Shown one piece after another: positions 8,786 to 16,862 of a stretch of DNA of 64,000 nt. Both the position numbers and the translations under genes were made by a program. The notes below the pieces were generated by a model that saw only the letters and a list, made by a program, of their open reading frames with translations, was not told the origin of the DNA and did not search any database. Source of the stretch: Hymenobacter latericoloratus (lineage in GTDB: Bacteria > Bacteroidota > Bacteroidia > Cytophagales > Hymenobacteraceae). Location: the NCBI RefSeq assembly GCF_014199535.1, contig NZ_JACHNV010000008.1:107269-171268 (forward strand), written 5' to 3'. Every line of letters begins with the position of its first letter. The first letter of the stretch is position 1.

Positions 8786-10192
8786 ATGTCCGACCTCCGA
8801 AAAACCAGCGTGCAGGATTTGCTCCGCAGCACCGAGCTGGACCGCGAAGTGCTGGTAAAAGGCTGGGTGCGCACCCGCCGCGGCAACAAGTACGTGCAGT
8901 TTATTGCCGTGAACGACGGCTCCGGCTTCAATTCCATTCAGGTGGTAGCCAATGCCGAGCAGTTTCCGGAGGAGAAATTGAAGGCGGATGGGGTAGAAAA
9001 CGGCGCCGCCGTGCAGGTGCGCGGCCGGCTGGTAGCCTCGCAGGGCAAAGGGCAGACGGTGGAAATCCAGGCCTCGGACATTACCGTGTACGGCTCCGCT
9101 GACCCGGCTACCTACCCCCTGCAGAAGAAGGGGCACTCCCTGGAGTTTCTGCGCGAAATTGCCCACCTGCGCCCCCGCACCAACACATTTGGGGCCGTGC
9201 TGCGCATTCGGCACGCCATGGCTTTTGCCGTGCATCAGTTCTTCAACGACCGGGGCTTCTACTACGTGCATACGCCCATCATCACGGGCTCCGACGCTGA
9301 GGGCGCGGGCCAGATGTTCCGCGTAACCACCCTGCCCGACCAGAACCCGCCTCTGACCGAGGACAAATCGGGAGTGGACTACAAGCAGGACTTCTTCGGT
9401 AAGCAAACCAACCTCACGGTTTCGGGGCAGCTGGAAGGCGAAATTGCGGCCATGGCGCTGGGTAAGGTCTATACCTTCGGGCCCACGTTCCGGGCCGAAA
9501 ACTCCAACACGGCCCGCCACCTGGCCGAGTTCTGGATGATTGAGCCGGAAGTAGCCTTCAACGACCTGCAGGACAACATGGACCTGGCGGAGGATTTCCT
9601 CCGCTACCTGGTGCGCTACGCCCTCGACAACTGCCAGGACGACCTCAAGTTCCTCAACGAGCAGTACGACAAGGAGCTTTTGAACCGCCTGCAGTTTGTG
9701 GTGGACAACGACTTTCAGCGCCTGAACTACACCGAGGCCGTGGAAATCCTGAAGTCGGCCAAGCAGAAGTTTGAGTTTCCCGTGGACTGGGGCACCGACC
9801 TGCAGAGTGAGCATGAGCGCTACCTGGTAGAGAAGCACTTCAAGAAGCCGGTTATCCTGACCAACTACCCCAAGGATATCAAGGCCTTCTACATGAAGCT
9901 CAACGACGACGGCAAAACCGTGCGGGCCATGGACGTACTTTTCCCCGGCATCGGCGAAATCATCGGCGGCTCGGAGCGGGAGGAAAGCCTCGAAAAGCTC
10001 ACCCAGCGCATGGCCGAAATGAACATTCCCGAGCACGAGCTGTGGTGGTACCTGGAGCTGCGCAAGTACGGCACGGCGCCTCACTCGGGCTTCGGCCTGG
10101 GCTTCGAGCGTCTGGTGCTGTTCGTCACCGGCATGGCCAACATCCGCGACGTGATTCCCTTCCCCCGCTTCCCGAAAAGCGCGGAGTTTTAA
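8786..10192 (+). CDS. asnS: Asparagine-tRNA ligase
   Basis: A 468-residue class II aminoacyl-tRNA synthetase that charges tRNA-Asn. The N-terminal OB-fold (about 1-120, KGWVRTRRGNKYVQFIAVND) binds the anticodon. The catalytic core shows motif 2 (FRAENSNTARHLAEFWMIEP) and motif 3 (GFGLGFERLVLF) near the C-terminus. The ending RDVIPFPRFPKSAEF is characteristic of AsnS rather than AspS. Full length. It has its own promoter and is followed by a hairpin terminator, so it is probably monocistronic. Confidence 0.98.
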   Translation: MSDLRKTSVQDLLRSTELDREVLVKGWVRTRRGNKYVQFIAVNDGSGFNSIQVVANAEQFPEEKLKADGVENGAAVQVRGRLVASQGKGQTVEIQASDITVYGSADPATYPLQKKGHSLEFLREIAHLRPRTNTFGAVLRIRHAMAFAVHQFFNDRGFYYVHTPIITGSDAEGAGQMFRVTTLPDQNPPLTEDKSGVDYKQDFFGKQTNLTVSGQLEGEIAAMALGKVYTFGPTFRAENSNTARHLAEFWMIEPEVAFNDLQDNMDLAEDFLRYLVRYALDNCQDDLKFLNEQYDKELLNRLQFVVDNDFQRLNYTEAVEILKSAKQKFEFPVDWGTDLQSEHERYLVEKHFKKPVILTNYPKDIKAFYMKLNDDGKTVRAMDVLFPGIGEIIGGSEREESLEKLTQRMAEMNIPEHELWWYLELRKYGTAPHSGFGLGFERLVLFVTGMANIRDVIPFPRFPKSAEF

Positions 10193-10232
10193 ATCACGGA
10201 TTCAGACGGATTTTGTCTGATAGTGCTTACCA

Positions 10233-10262
10233 CAACGGCCGCTTCGTATGAGGCGGCCGTTG
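10233..10262 (+). terminator. asnS terminator
   Basis: CAACGGCCGC pairs with GCGGCCGTTG around a short loop and is followed by CTGCTTTT, 40 bases after the asnS stop. A smaller hairpin (10202-10220) precedes it. Confidence 0.75.
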
Positions 10263-10288
10263 CTGCTTTTATGCTATTACGACGTTTG

Positions 10289-10540
10289 TTAACAATAATT
10301 CCGCAGCTCCTTATCATCTACAGCTACCAGCGCATCCAGCCGCAGCTCGAAGCCGTCGTGCAGGCGTAGGTATTCTACCTTGTCCTTAATGTACAGGTCC
10401 TGGATGGTGCCGTGGTAGGTACTGGGCGGCGTGTCGGGTTGGGTGCGGTAGGTGAGGGTGCAGGGCTGGCCGGTGGTGGCGCGGGCTTCCAGCTCGTCGT
10501 AGAAGGAGCAGCTGATGGGGCGGTAGTTGGCGTCGGGCAT
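10289..10540 (-). CDS. Rof-like (Rho-binding antiterminator family) protein
   Basis: An 83-residue protein beginning MPDANYRPISCSFYDELEA, which matches the start of the Rof/YaeO family (YxPIxCxxYDxLE). The body shows a small OB-like beta pattern ending DKVEYLRLHDGFELRLD, like the EYL...RLD segment of that family. In enterobacteria Rof binds Rho and inhibits termination; whether this homologue does so is inferred. Start chosen at 10540 because the family begins there; an ATG at 10561 would add seven residues. It follows a shorter paralogue on the same strand, about 56 bases downstream. Confidence 0.75.
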   Translation of the reverse strand: MPDANYRPISCSFYDELEARATTGQPCTLTYRTQPDTPPSTYHGTIQDLYIKDKVEYLRLHDGFELRLDALVAVDDKELRNYC

Positions 10541-10596
10541 GAGGGGTAGAAATAAGTGCATCTTTCCTACGTCAAAAGCCTGCTCAAAGATGAGGC

Positions 10597-10839
10597 CTAC
10601 GCAGCCAGCCGGTGCCCGTTCACGGCTACCAGCCAGTCGAGGCGCAACTCGCAACCACTGGCCAGGCGCAGGTAGTCCGTCTGGCCCCGGCGCAGCACGC
10701 CCAGCAGCTGACCCCGCACACTAAACTCGGCCGAAGTGCCCGGCGTGCGGTACACCAGCAGGCAGCGGCGACCTTCGCCTAGTAGCAGTTGCAGCTCGGC
10801 GGGCAGGCTGCGGTGAAGGAGGTACTGAGCAGCGGACAT
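10597..10839 (-). CDS. Second, divergent Rof-like paralogue
   Basis: An 80-residue protein. Its second half (TDYLRLASGCELRLDWLVAVNG) aligns with the neighbour's VEYLRLHDGFELRLDALVAVDD, but it lacks the N-terminal YxPIxCxxYD block. It therefore looks like a tandem duplicate that lost the typical first strand. It is the upstream gene of a probable two-gene unit with 10289-10540. Function is inferred only from the similarity to its neighbour. Confidence 0.6.
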   Translation of the reverse strand: MSAAQYLLHRSLPAELQLLLGEGRRCLLVYRTPGTSAEFSVRGQLLGVLRRGQTDYLRLASGCELRLDWLVAVNGHRLAA

Positions 10840-10969
10840 AGCAAGCGAAACGAATTGAACAATAAAAAGATGAGCCTAATCCGTAGGAATACGACAGGAA
10901 GCCCTGTTACGGTTTCTCTTTCACTGGCTGCGCCCAGGCTCGCAGGCGCACTTGCCGCCAGATAGAACA

Positions 10970-11001
10970 AAAAAATCACCCGGCGGGCCGGGTGATTTTT
11001 T
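10970..11001 (-). terminator. Terminator after the 11026-11487 gene
   Basis: A 14-bp stem (AAAAAATCACCCGG with its complement) and a 4-base loop, with A and T runs on both sides, so it works in either direction. Confidence 0.85.
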
Positions 11002-11025
11002 CGGCATCACGCAGCCGAGGCGCCC

Positions 11026-11487
11026 TTAGTGCTTGCCGTTTCCTTTTCCCTTGCCGTTACCACCGCCGTGGCCCCCGTAGCCCAGCTTCTTCGCCTGACC
11101 AGGGGGGAGGCCCTTGCCGCTTTCCAGCCGTTTTACTTGGCCCGGCGGCAGGCTGGCCGGATATAGTTGCCGGTGGCGCCTGATCTGTACCCAGGGCTGC
11201 GCCCCAACATAATCCACCACCACGGGGTGAAATGAGCTGGTAGAATACCCGTTGAGGGAAGCCATCCGGGTCCATTTGCCCTCGCGCTGCACCACGTAGC
11301 GCTGGTCGCGCAAGTCGTAATAACCGCCTACCTCTGGAATGTAATAGTATTGGGTGCCGGCCGGAACCGCCGGGCCCCACGAGGGCGGATTTACGTTGAT
11401 GGTTACCTGAGCCTGGGCCGCCTGAGCCAGACCGGTAAGAGCAGCAAGTGCCAAGCCTGAGAAAACTGATATAAGACGCGGAGACAT
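11026..11487 (-). CDS. Secreted YYYIPE-motif protein with Gly/Lys-rich tail
   Basis: A 153-residue secreted protein. Signal peptide about 1-27 (ending AQAAQAQ). The mature part shares a block with the next gene: WGPAVPAGTQYYYIPEVGGY, then YDLRDQRYVVQREGKW and FHPVVVDYVGAQPW. It ends in a PPGQ-repeat segment and a basic Gly/Lys/His tail (GGNGKGKGNGKH). The start at 11487 is the ATG directly before the signal peptide. It resembles short periplasmic proteins of Hymenobacter; no function is known to me. Paralogue of 11674-12393. Confidence 0.8.
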   Translation of the reverse strand: MSPRLISVFSGLALAALTGLAQAAQAQVTINVNPPSWGPAVPAGTQYYYIPEVGGYYDLRDQRYVVQREGKWTRMASLNGYSTSSFHPVVVDYVGAQPWVQIRRHRQLYPASLPPGQVKRLESGKGLPPGQAKKLGYGGHGGGNGKGKGNGKH

Positions 11488-11619
11488 AGCTAAGGGGGTT
11501 AGGATGAAAAACGAAGGAATAAACCGCGGGGCAAGAACAAGGCCAAGTCTCTTTGTACGCCCTGCTGTAATGCCTGCCATGTAAATGCCTGCAGTTGGGT
11601 TAAATCCGACAGGCAGAGC

Positions 11620-11660
11620 ATTAAAAAAGCCTTCTACCAAACAGTAGATGGCTTTTTAAT
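11620..11660 (-). terminator. Terminator after the 11674-12393 gene
   Basis: Stem of about 17 bp with one mismatch, 6-base loop, ending in a T run on the minus strand. It separates the two paralogous secreted-protein genes into separate transcripts. Confidence 0.75.
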
Positions 11661-11673
11661 AAGGCAGGACTGG

Positions 11674-12393
11674 CTACATCATCCGGCTGCGGCCACGGCC
11701 ACCGCCAGAGTTGCCGGGGCTTTGCGGTGGCGGGCTGCCTTGGTTACCAGGACCATTGTAGTTACCTCGGTCATTGCCCCGATTTTCATATCGGTCGTTG
11801 CCGCCGCGGTTATCATCCCGGCCGTTGTAGCCGCCGTAGTTGCGGTTATCGTCGCGGCGGCCGTCATAGCCTCCACCATAATTACCCCGGTAGTCACGGT
11901 TATCCCGGTAGTCGCGCTGGGCGTAGCCGTTGTGGGGGTAGGGGCGTCCGTTGTAGTAGCCACCGGGACCATAGTTGGGTCGTGGAGCTACCACGTAGCC
12001 CCGGCCGGGCCAGTTAGCACCGTAGTACCGGCCCGGCTGCACTCCCCACCGGTTGCAGTAGGCGCGGTGGTCGCGCAGGTAGCCCCAGGGCTGACGGCCC
12101 ACGTACTGCACCACTACCGGGTGGAAAAAGCGCGGATCGTAGGAGGCATAGGCCCGCGGTAATACCGGCGAGCTAACCCAGGCTCCGTACACCGGATCGA
12201 AGAATACGTACATCTGCGAGTACAAATCGTAGTAGCCATCTATTTCCGGGATGTAGTAGTACTGCACGTTCGGGCCAACGGCCGGGCCCCAGTAGGGCGC
12301 GTTCACCTGAATCTGTACCTGGGCCTGCGCGCGGTTGCTGTAGAGCAGCAGCCCCAGCGCCATCATAAGGCCAGTTTTGAGCAAGGTTTTCAT
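11674..12393 (-). CDS. Secreted YYYIPE-motif protein with Arg/Asn/Gly/Tyr-rich tail
   Basis: A 239-residue secreted protein. Signal peptide about 1-25 (MKTLLKTG... NRAQAQ). The conserved block (about 28-110) has WGPAVGPNVQYYYIPEIDGY, YDLYSQMYVFFDPVYGAW and FHPVVVQYVGRQPWG, matching its neighbour 11026-11487. The C-terminal half is a low-complexity tail of DNR, YRDNRDYRG and GNDRG-like repeats. The tail is probably disordered and cationic and may bind polyanions or the cell surface; that is inference. Start chosen at 12393 because it directly precedes the signal peptide. Confidence 0.8.
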   Translation of the reverse strand: MKTLLKTGLMMALGLLLYSNRAQAQVQIQVNAPYWGPAVGPNVQYYYIPEIDGYYDLYSQMYVFFDPVYGAWVSSPVLPRAYASYDPRFFHPVVVQYVGRQPWGYLRDHRAYCNRWGVQPGRYYGANWPGRGYVVAPRPNYGPGGYYNGRPYPHNGYAQRDYRDNRDYRGNYGGGYDGRRDDNRNYGGYNGRDDNRGGNDRYENRGNDRGNYNGPGNQGSPPPQSPGNSGGGRGRSRMM

Positions 12394-12623
12394 AAGAGCA
12401 ACAAGCAAAAGGGGAGATGCTGGCGTAAAGGCAAAAGCCGCACCATAATTTATGGTTTAGACGAAAACCGGGGGTAGGGTTTAAAAGAAGTTTATTCCTA
12501 TTCGGGACATTTCCCCGCCGCTGCGTGTTACAGCCCATCTGCCCGCTTCTCGGGGCCGGCCACATTCCGCTAACAGGCTTGGCAAATAAGCTATTCGGGG
12601 TGGCCGTTGGGCCCTGATTTGCG

Positions 12624-12631
12624 TACCTTCG
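12624..12631 (+). promoter_or_regulatory. Candidate -7 element of uvrA
   Basis: TACCTTCG differs from TAnnTTTG at one position and lies 25 bases before the uvrA ATG, implying a very short leader. I saw no clear LexA-like inverted repeat between 12394 and 12655. Confidence 0.4.
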
Positions 12632-12655
12632 CAGACTTATCCGCTTCGCTGCTGC

Positions 12656-15600
12656 ATGGCTAAAAAAACAACTGCCGCTTCTGTTTCTCCTCCCGCTGCC
12701 AGCAAACCTGCGGCCGCCCCTAAAGCTGCCCGCCCGGCCAAAGCGGCAAAGACCAAAGCTTCTGACACCCCGGCGCCTACCCCCGCTAAGGCCCGCAAAG
12801 CCGCTGCTGCCGTAGCTGATAACGCCGACCGTCACACGACCGCTGCTGTCCAGGCCGTGCCGCGCCTGGAAGAGGTAGCCGAAGCCGTGCTGGAAAGCCG
12901 GGTAACCGGCCAGCTCACCGGTCCTGCCGACCTGGAAGCGCCTTATATTGAAGTGTACGGGGCCCGGGAGCACAACCTCAAAAACGTTTCCATCCAGATT
13001 CCGCGCGGGCGGCTGGTGGTGTTTACCGGCATTTCGGGCTCGGGCAAATCGTCGTTGGCCTTCGATACGATTTACGCCGAAGGCCAGCGCCGCTACATGG
13101 AAACCTTCTCGGCCTACGCGCGCTCCTTCATGGGTGGGCTGGAGCGGCCCGACGTGGACAAGATTGAGGGCTTGTCGCCGGTTATCAGCATTGAGCAGAA
13201 AACCACCTCGCGCAACCCCCGCTCTACCGTCGGCACCATTACCGAGATTTACGACTTCCTGCGCCTGCTCTATGCCCGTACCGCCGAGGCGTTCAGCTAC
13301 GCTACGGGCCAGAAGATGATCCGGCAGAGCGACGACCAGATCATCAACTACATTCTGAAAGAGTACGATAGCCGCAAGCTGGTGGTGCTGGCCCCGGTAG
13401 TGAAGGGCCGCAAGGGCCACTACCGGGAGCTGTTCCAGCAGATCGCCAAGCTGGGCTTCACGAAGGTGCGCGTGGATGGGGAGCTGCTCGACATTACGCC
13501 CAAGATGCAGGTGGACCGCTACAAAATCCACGACATCGAAATTGTGATTGACCGGCTGGTGGTGAAGGAGGAAGACCGATTCCGGCTTAGCGGCTCGGTG
13601 CAGAATGCCCTGACCCAGGGCAAGGGCACGATGCTGGTACTGGACCCGGATAAGAAGAAGGATAACACCCAGTTCTTCTCTCGTTTCCTGATGGACCCGG
13701 CCACCGGCATTGCCTACGATGACCCGGCGCCCAACACCTTCTCCTTCAACTCGCCCTACGGCGCTTGCCCTACCTGCAACGGCCTGGGTGAAGTGCAGGA
13801 AATCACGGAAGAATCGGTGATGCCGGATAAGAAGCTGAGTATCAGTCGCGGTGGTATTGCGCCCCTGGGCGAGTACCGCGACATCTGGATTTTCCAGCAG
13901 CTCAGCCTCATCGTAAAAAAGCACAAGGCCAGCCTGAGCACGCCCATCGAGAAGCTGCCCCAGGACCTGGTGGAGCGCCTGCTGCACGGCGTGCCCGAGG
14001 ATGAGGACGCCGACCCCAAGAAGGCTAATTACGTGGAGCCCTTTGAGGGAATCATTCCCTTCCTGCGCCGCCAGATGGAATCCGACTCGGAAAACATCCG
14101 GGAGTGGATTCAGCAGTACACCCAGGCCCAGGAGTGCCCCGAGTGCCACGGCTACCGCCTCAAAAAGGAAAGCCTGCACTTCAAGATTGACGGCAAGCAC
14201 ATAGGGGAGCTGTCGGTGCTGGACTTGAACGAGCTAGCCGGCTGGTTTGAGGGGCTGGAAGACCGCCTCTCGGAGCGCCAGAACCTGATTGCGCGCGAGC
14301 TGCTGAAGGAAATCCGCAAGCGCATCGGCTTCCTGCTGGAAGTGGGCCTCGACTACCTGAACCTGCACCGCTCCGTGCGTACGCTCTCGGGCGGCGAGTC
14401 GCAGCGCATCCGCTTGGCTACTCAAATCGGCACCCAGCTGGTGGGCGTACTCTACATCATGGACGAGCCCAGCATCGGTCTGCACCAGCGCGACAACGAG
14501 CGCCTGATCAAGGCTCTGCAGCACCTGCGCGACCTGGGCAACTCCGTCATCGTGGTGGAGCACGACAAGGATATGATTCTGCACGCCGACTATGTGCTGG
14601 ACATCGGCCCCGGCGCGGGCATCCACGGCGGGCAGATTGTAGCCGAGGGTACGCCCACGGAAATCTTCAACTCCGGCTCTCTTACCTCGCAGTACCTCAG
14701 CGGGCAGAAGCACATTGAGCTGCGCAGGAAAAAGCGGGCCGGCGAAGGCAACGAGCTGGTGCTGAAAGGGGCTAAAGGCCACAACCTCAAGAACGTGACG
14801 GCCAAGTTTCCGTTGGGCAAGCTCATTGCCGTCACGGGCGTGTCGGGCTCGGGCAAGTCGAGCCTGATTCACGATACGCTCTACCCCATCCTCAACCAGC
14901 ACTTCTTCAACGCCAAGCGCGAGCCGCTACCCTACGCCGGTATCGAAGGCCTGGACTTCATTGATAAAGTGATTGAGGTGGACCAGTCGCCGATTGGGCG
15001 TACGCCGCGCTCCAACCCGGCTACGTACACCGGCGTGTTCACCGAAATCCGGCAGCTGTTTGCTTCCCTGCCCGAGGCCAAAATTCGGGGGTACGGGCCG
15101 GGACGCTTCTCCTTCAACGTGAAGGGCGGGCGCTGCGAAACCTGCGAGGGCGCCGGCATGCGCACCATCGAAATGAACTTCCTGCCTGACGTGCACGTGC
15201 CCTGCGAAACCTGCAAAGGCCGCCGCTACAACCGCGAAACCCTGGAGGTGCGCTTCAAAGGCAAGTCCATCACCGATGTGCTGGATATGACGGTGGAAAA
15301 GGCTGTGGAGTTCTTCGAGTTCCAGCCCCGCATCCTGCGCAAGATTCAGACCCTGAATGAGGTAGGCCTGGGTTACCTCACTCTGGGCCAGCAAGCCACC
15401 ACGCTTTCGGGCGGCGAGGCCCAGCGCGTGAAGCTGGCCACCGAGCTAAGCAAGAAGGACACCGGCAAGACCTTCTACATCCTCGACGAGCCCACCACCG
15501 GCCTGCACTTCGAGGACATCAACCACCTGGCCCTCGTTCTGCACAAGCTCGCCGACAAGGGCAACACGGTCCTCATCATCGAGCACAACCTCGACCTGAT

Positions 15601-15781
15601 TAAGGTAGCCGACCACATTATCGACATTGGGCCCGAGGGCGGCGCGGGTGGCGGTACCATTGTGGCCCAGGGTACGCCGGAGCAGGTAGCCAAGTCGGGC
15701 AAAGGGCACACCAGCCGCTTCCTGGCCGAGGAGCTGCGCACCAGCAAGTACGCCGAGGAAAAGCCTGATAAGGCGGCCTAG
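12656..15781 (+). CDS. uvrA: Excinuclease ABC subunit A with an N-terminal Lys/Ala/Pro-rich extension
   Basis: A 1041-residue UvrA, the damage-recognition ATPase of nucleotide excision repair. The conserved start IEVYGAREHNLKNV only begins near residue 98; before it lies a Lys/Ala/Pro-rich tail. Walker A1 is GISGSGKSS (about 125-133), signature 1 LSGGESQRIRLATQIG, Walker A2 GVSGSGKSSLIHDT, signature 2 LSGGEAQRVKLATELS. The C-terminal zinc finger is intact: CETC, 19 residues, CETC. The first zinc site has only CPTCNGLG; the upstream CxxC pair of E. coli UvrA is absent. A bidirectional terminator follows the stop. Confidence 0.97.
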   Translation: MAKKTTAASVSPPAASKPAAAPKAARPAKAAKTKASDTPAPTPAKARKAAAAVADNADRHTTAAVQAVPRLEEVAEAVLESRVTGQLTGPADLEAPYIEVYGAREHNLKNVSIQIPRGRLVVFTGISGSGKSSLAFDTIYAEGQRRYMETFSAYARSFMGGLERPDVDKIEGLSPVISIEQKTTSRNPRSTVGTITEIYDFLRLLYARTAEAFSYATGQKMIRQSDDQIINYILKEYDSRKLVVLAPVVKGRKGHYRELFQQIAKLGFTKVRVDGELLDITPKMQVDRYKIHDIEIVIDRLVVKEEDRFRLSGSVQNALTQGKGTMLVLDPDKKKDNTQFFSRFLMDPATGIAYDDPAPNTFSFNSPYGACPTCNGLGEVQEITEESVMPDKKLSISRGGIAPLGEYRDIWIFQQLSLIVKKHKASLSTPIEKLPQDLVERLLHGVPEDEDADPKKANYVEPFEGIIPFLRRQMESDSENIREWIQQYTQAQECPECHGYRLKKESLHFKIDGKHIGELSVLDLNELAGWFEGLEDRLSERQNLIARELLKEIRKRIGFLLEVGLDYLNLHRSVRTLSGGESQRIRLATQIGTQLVGVLYIMDEPSIGLHQRDNERLIKALQHLRDLGNSVIVVEHDKDMILHADYVLDIGPGAGIHGGQIVAEGTPTEIFNSGSLTSQYLSGQKHIELRRKKRAGEGNELVLKGAKGHNLKNVTAKFPLGKLIAVTGVSGSGKSSLIHDTLYPILNQHFFNAKREPLPYAGIEGLDFIDKVIEVDQSPIGRTPRSNPATYTGVFTEIRQLFASLPEAKIRGYGPGRFSFNVKGGRCETCEGAGMRTIEMNFLPDVHVPCETCKGRRYNRETLEVRFKGKSITDVLDMTVEKAVEFFEFQPRILRKIQTLNEVGLGYLTLGQQATTLSGGEAQRVKLATELSKKDTGKTFYILDEPTTGLHFEDINHLALVLHKLADKGNTVLIIEHNLDLIKVADHIIDIGPEGGAGGGTIVAQGTPEQVAKSGKGHTSRFLAEELRTSKYAEEKPDKAA

Positions 15782-15802
15782 CGTTTCATCATAGGGTAGT
15801 CC

Positions 15803-15850
15803 ATCAACAAAAAAGCCGCTGCTTCACAAAGCAGCGGCTTTTTTGTTGAT
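15803..15850. terminator. Bidirectional terminator between uvrA and the DUF4142 gene
   Basis: Perfect 21-bp stem (15803-15823 with 15830-15850) and a 6-base loop, with runs of A and T inside both arms. It lies between two converging genes. Confidence 0.92.
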
Positions 15851-15860
15851 AAGCATACGC

Positions 15861-16514
15861 CTACATGTTCCCGTTAGAGGCAGCCATAGAAGAATGCTGC
15901 TTGAACATGGTTAGGTGAGCCTGTACTACCGGCAGAGTTTTCGTGATGAAGCCCTGCAGATCCGCGTCTTGGGTCATCTTCTGGTGAGCTACCATGGTGT
16001 TCACCGTTTTCTGGTGGTCCATGGCCATTTGCTCCATGTACTTCTGCTCAAACTCCTTGCCCGAAAGCTCCTTCATTTGCGCGGCAATGGCTTTGTGCTC
16101 CGCGTCCATATCGGTGGGCAGCGTCACGCCCTTTTTCTGGGCAATCGGCTTCAGATCAGCCGTGGACTTGGTGTGGTCGGTAATCATTTTGTTGGCGTGG
16201 TCCTTTGCCATGCCCGTTACACCTTTCTCCAGCGCCAGCTTGCTGAGCTGAATCTCGTTCTGGTCGCTGTGAGCCGCCGACATCATAAATTCCGGATCGG
16301 TGGCGTGAGGGGCCGTGGGGCCTTCCGTTGCCATACCCGTTGAGGAGGTGTCAGATGAAGGCATGGTGCCGGAAGACGCCATAGCCGTGTCGCTGCCCGC
16401 AGCACCGGCAGTTGCAGTCGTATCGCCAGCGGCGGCAGATTCATTGCCCGAGTTGCCGCAAGCGCCCAGGCCTAGCAGGCCAACGCAGGCAGCAGATAAA
16501 AGAATACGTTTCAT
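15861..16514 (-). CDS. DUF4142 lipoprotein
   Basis: A 217-residue lipoprotein. Signal MKRILLSAACVGLLGLGACGN with the lipobox cysteine at about 19, then a Ser/Thr/Ala-rich linker to about 70, then a helical DUF4142 domain (DPEFMMSAAHSDQNEIQLSK ... KEFEQKYMEQMAMDHQKTV). DUF4142 has a ferritin-like four-helix fold; its function is not established. It is the last gene of a probable three-gene lipoprotein unit with 16587-16826 and 16863-17441. Confidence 0.9.
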   Translation of the reverse strand: MKRILLSAACVGLLGLGACGNSGNESAAAGDTTATAGAAGSDTAMASSGTMPSSDTSSTGMATEGPTAPHATDPEFMMSAAHSDQNEIQLSKLALEKGVTGMAKDHANKMITDHTKSTADLKPIAQKKGVTLPTDMDAEHKAIAAQMKELSGKEFEQKYMEQMAMDHQKTVNTMVAHQKMTQDADLQGFITKTLPVVQAHLTMFKQHSSMAASNGNM

Positions 16515-16586
16515 TGGAAAGGGTTGTGAGAGTGGAAAGAAGAATTCCAGGCAGATCCGGGCCCGGAGCGGGAGGTAGGCGGTAAC

Positions 16587-16826
16587 CTAGCGGTCAGCGC
16601 CGGTTGAATCAGCAGCTACGGCCGAGTCGGCGTTGGCCGTAACGGTTGGGCCGGCGTTGTTGTCGATAACCACGGCATCGGCTTGTACGCCACCATCTTC
16701 GGCGGCTTTATCCATGTCGCTCACGGCTTCGCCGGCGGTGCCGTCGGTGCGTTTTTCGGCGTTATTGCAGCTGCCCAGCAGCAGGCCCGCCGCCAAGGTC
16801 AGGAAGGGAAGGAATCGGAATTTCAT
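16587..16826 (-). CDS. Small lipoprotein
   Basis: A 79-residue lipoprotein: MKFRFLPFLTLAAGLLLGSCN with the lipobox cysteine at about 20, then a short acidic, Ala/Asp-rich mature part (AVVIDNNAGPTVTANADSAV) without predicted structure. It lies between two DUF4142 genes, 72 bases from the one downstream and 36 from the one upstream. No family recognised. Confidence 0.75.
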   Translation of the reverse strand: MKFRFLPFLTLAAGLLLGSCNNAEKRTDGTAGEAVSDMDKAAEDGGVQADAVVIDNNAGPTVTANADSAVAADSTGADR

Positions 16827-16862
16827 GAGTATGGAAAAGAATGAAAGAAAGCAGGAATGACC

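Noticed and set aside
8510..10084. Long minus-strand reading frame (524 codons) opposite asnS
   Set aside because: It runs antisense through a clear AsnS gene, has no recognisable domain and an odd Val/His/Gly-rich composition typical of high-GC shadow frames.
10779..10979. 66-codon minus-strand frame
   Set aside because: It overlaps the Rof-like gene start in another frame and reads into the terminator at 10970.
12173..14200. Long minus-strand frame (675 codons) opposite uvrA and across its promoter
   Set aside because: It crosses two real genes and a promoter region and has no domain; a GC-driven shadow.
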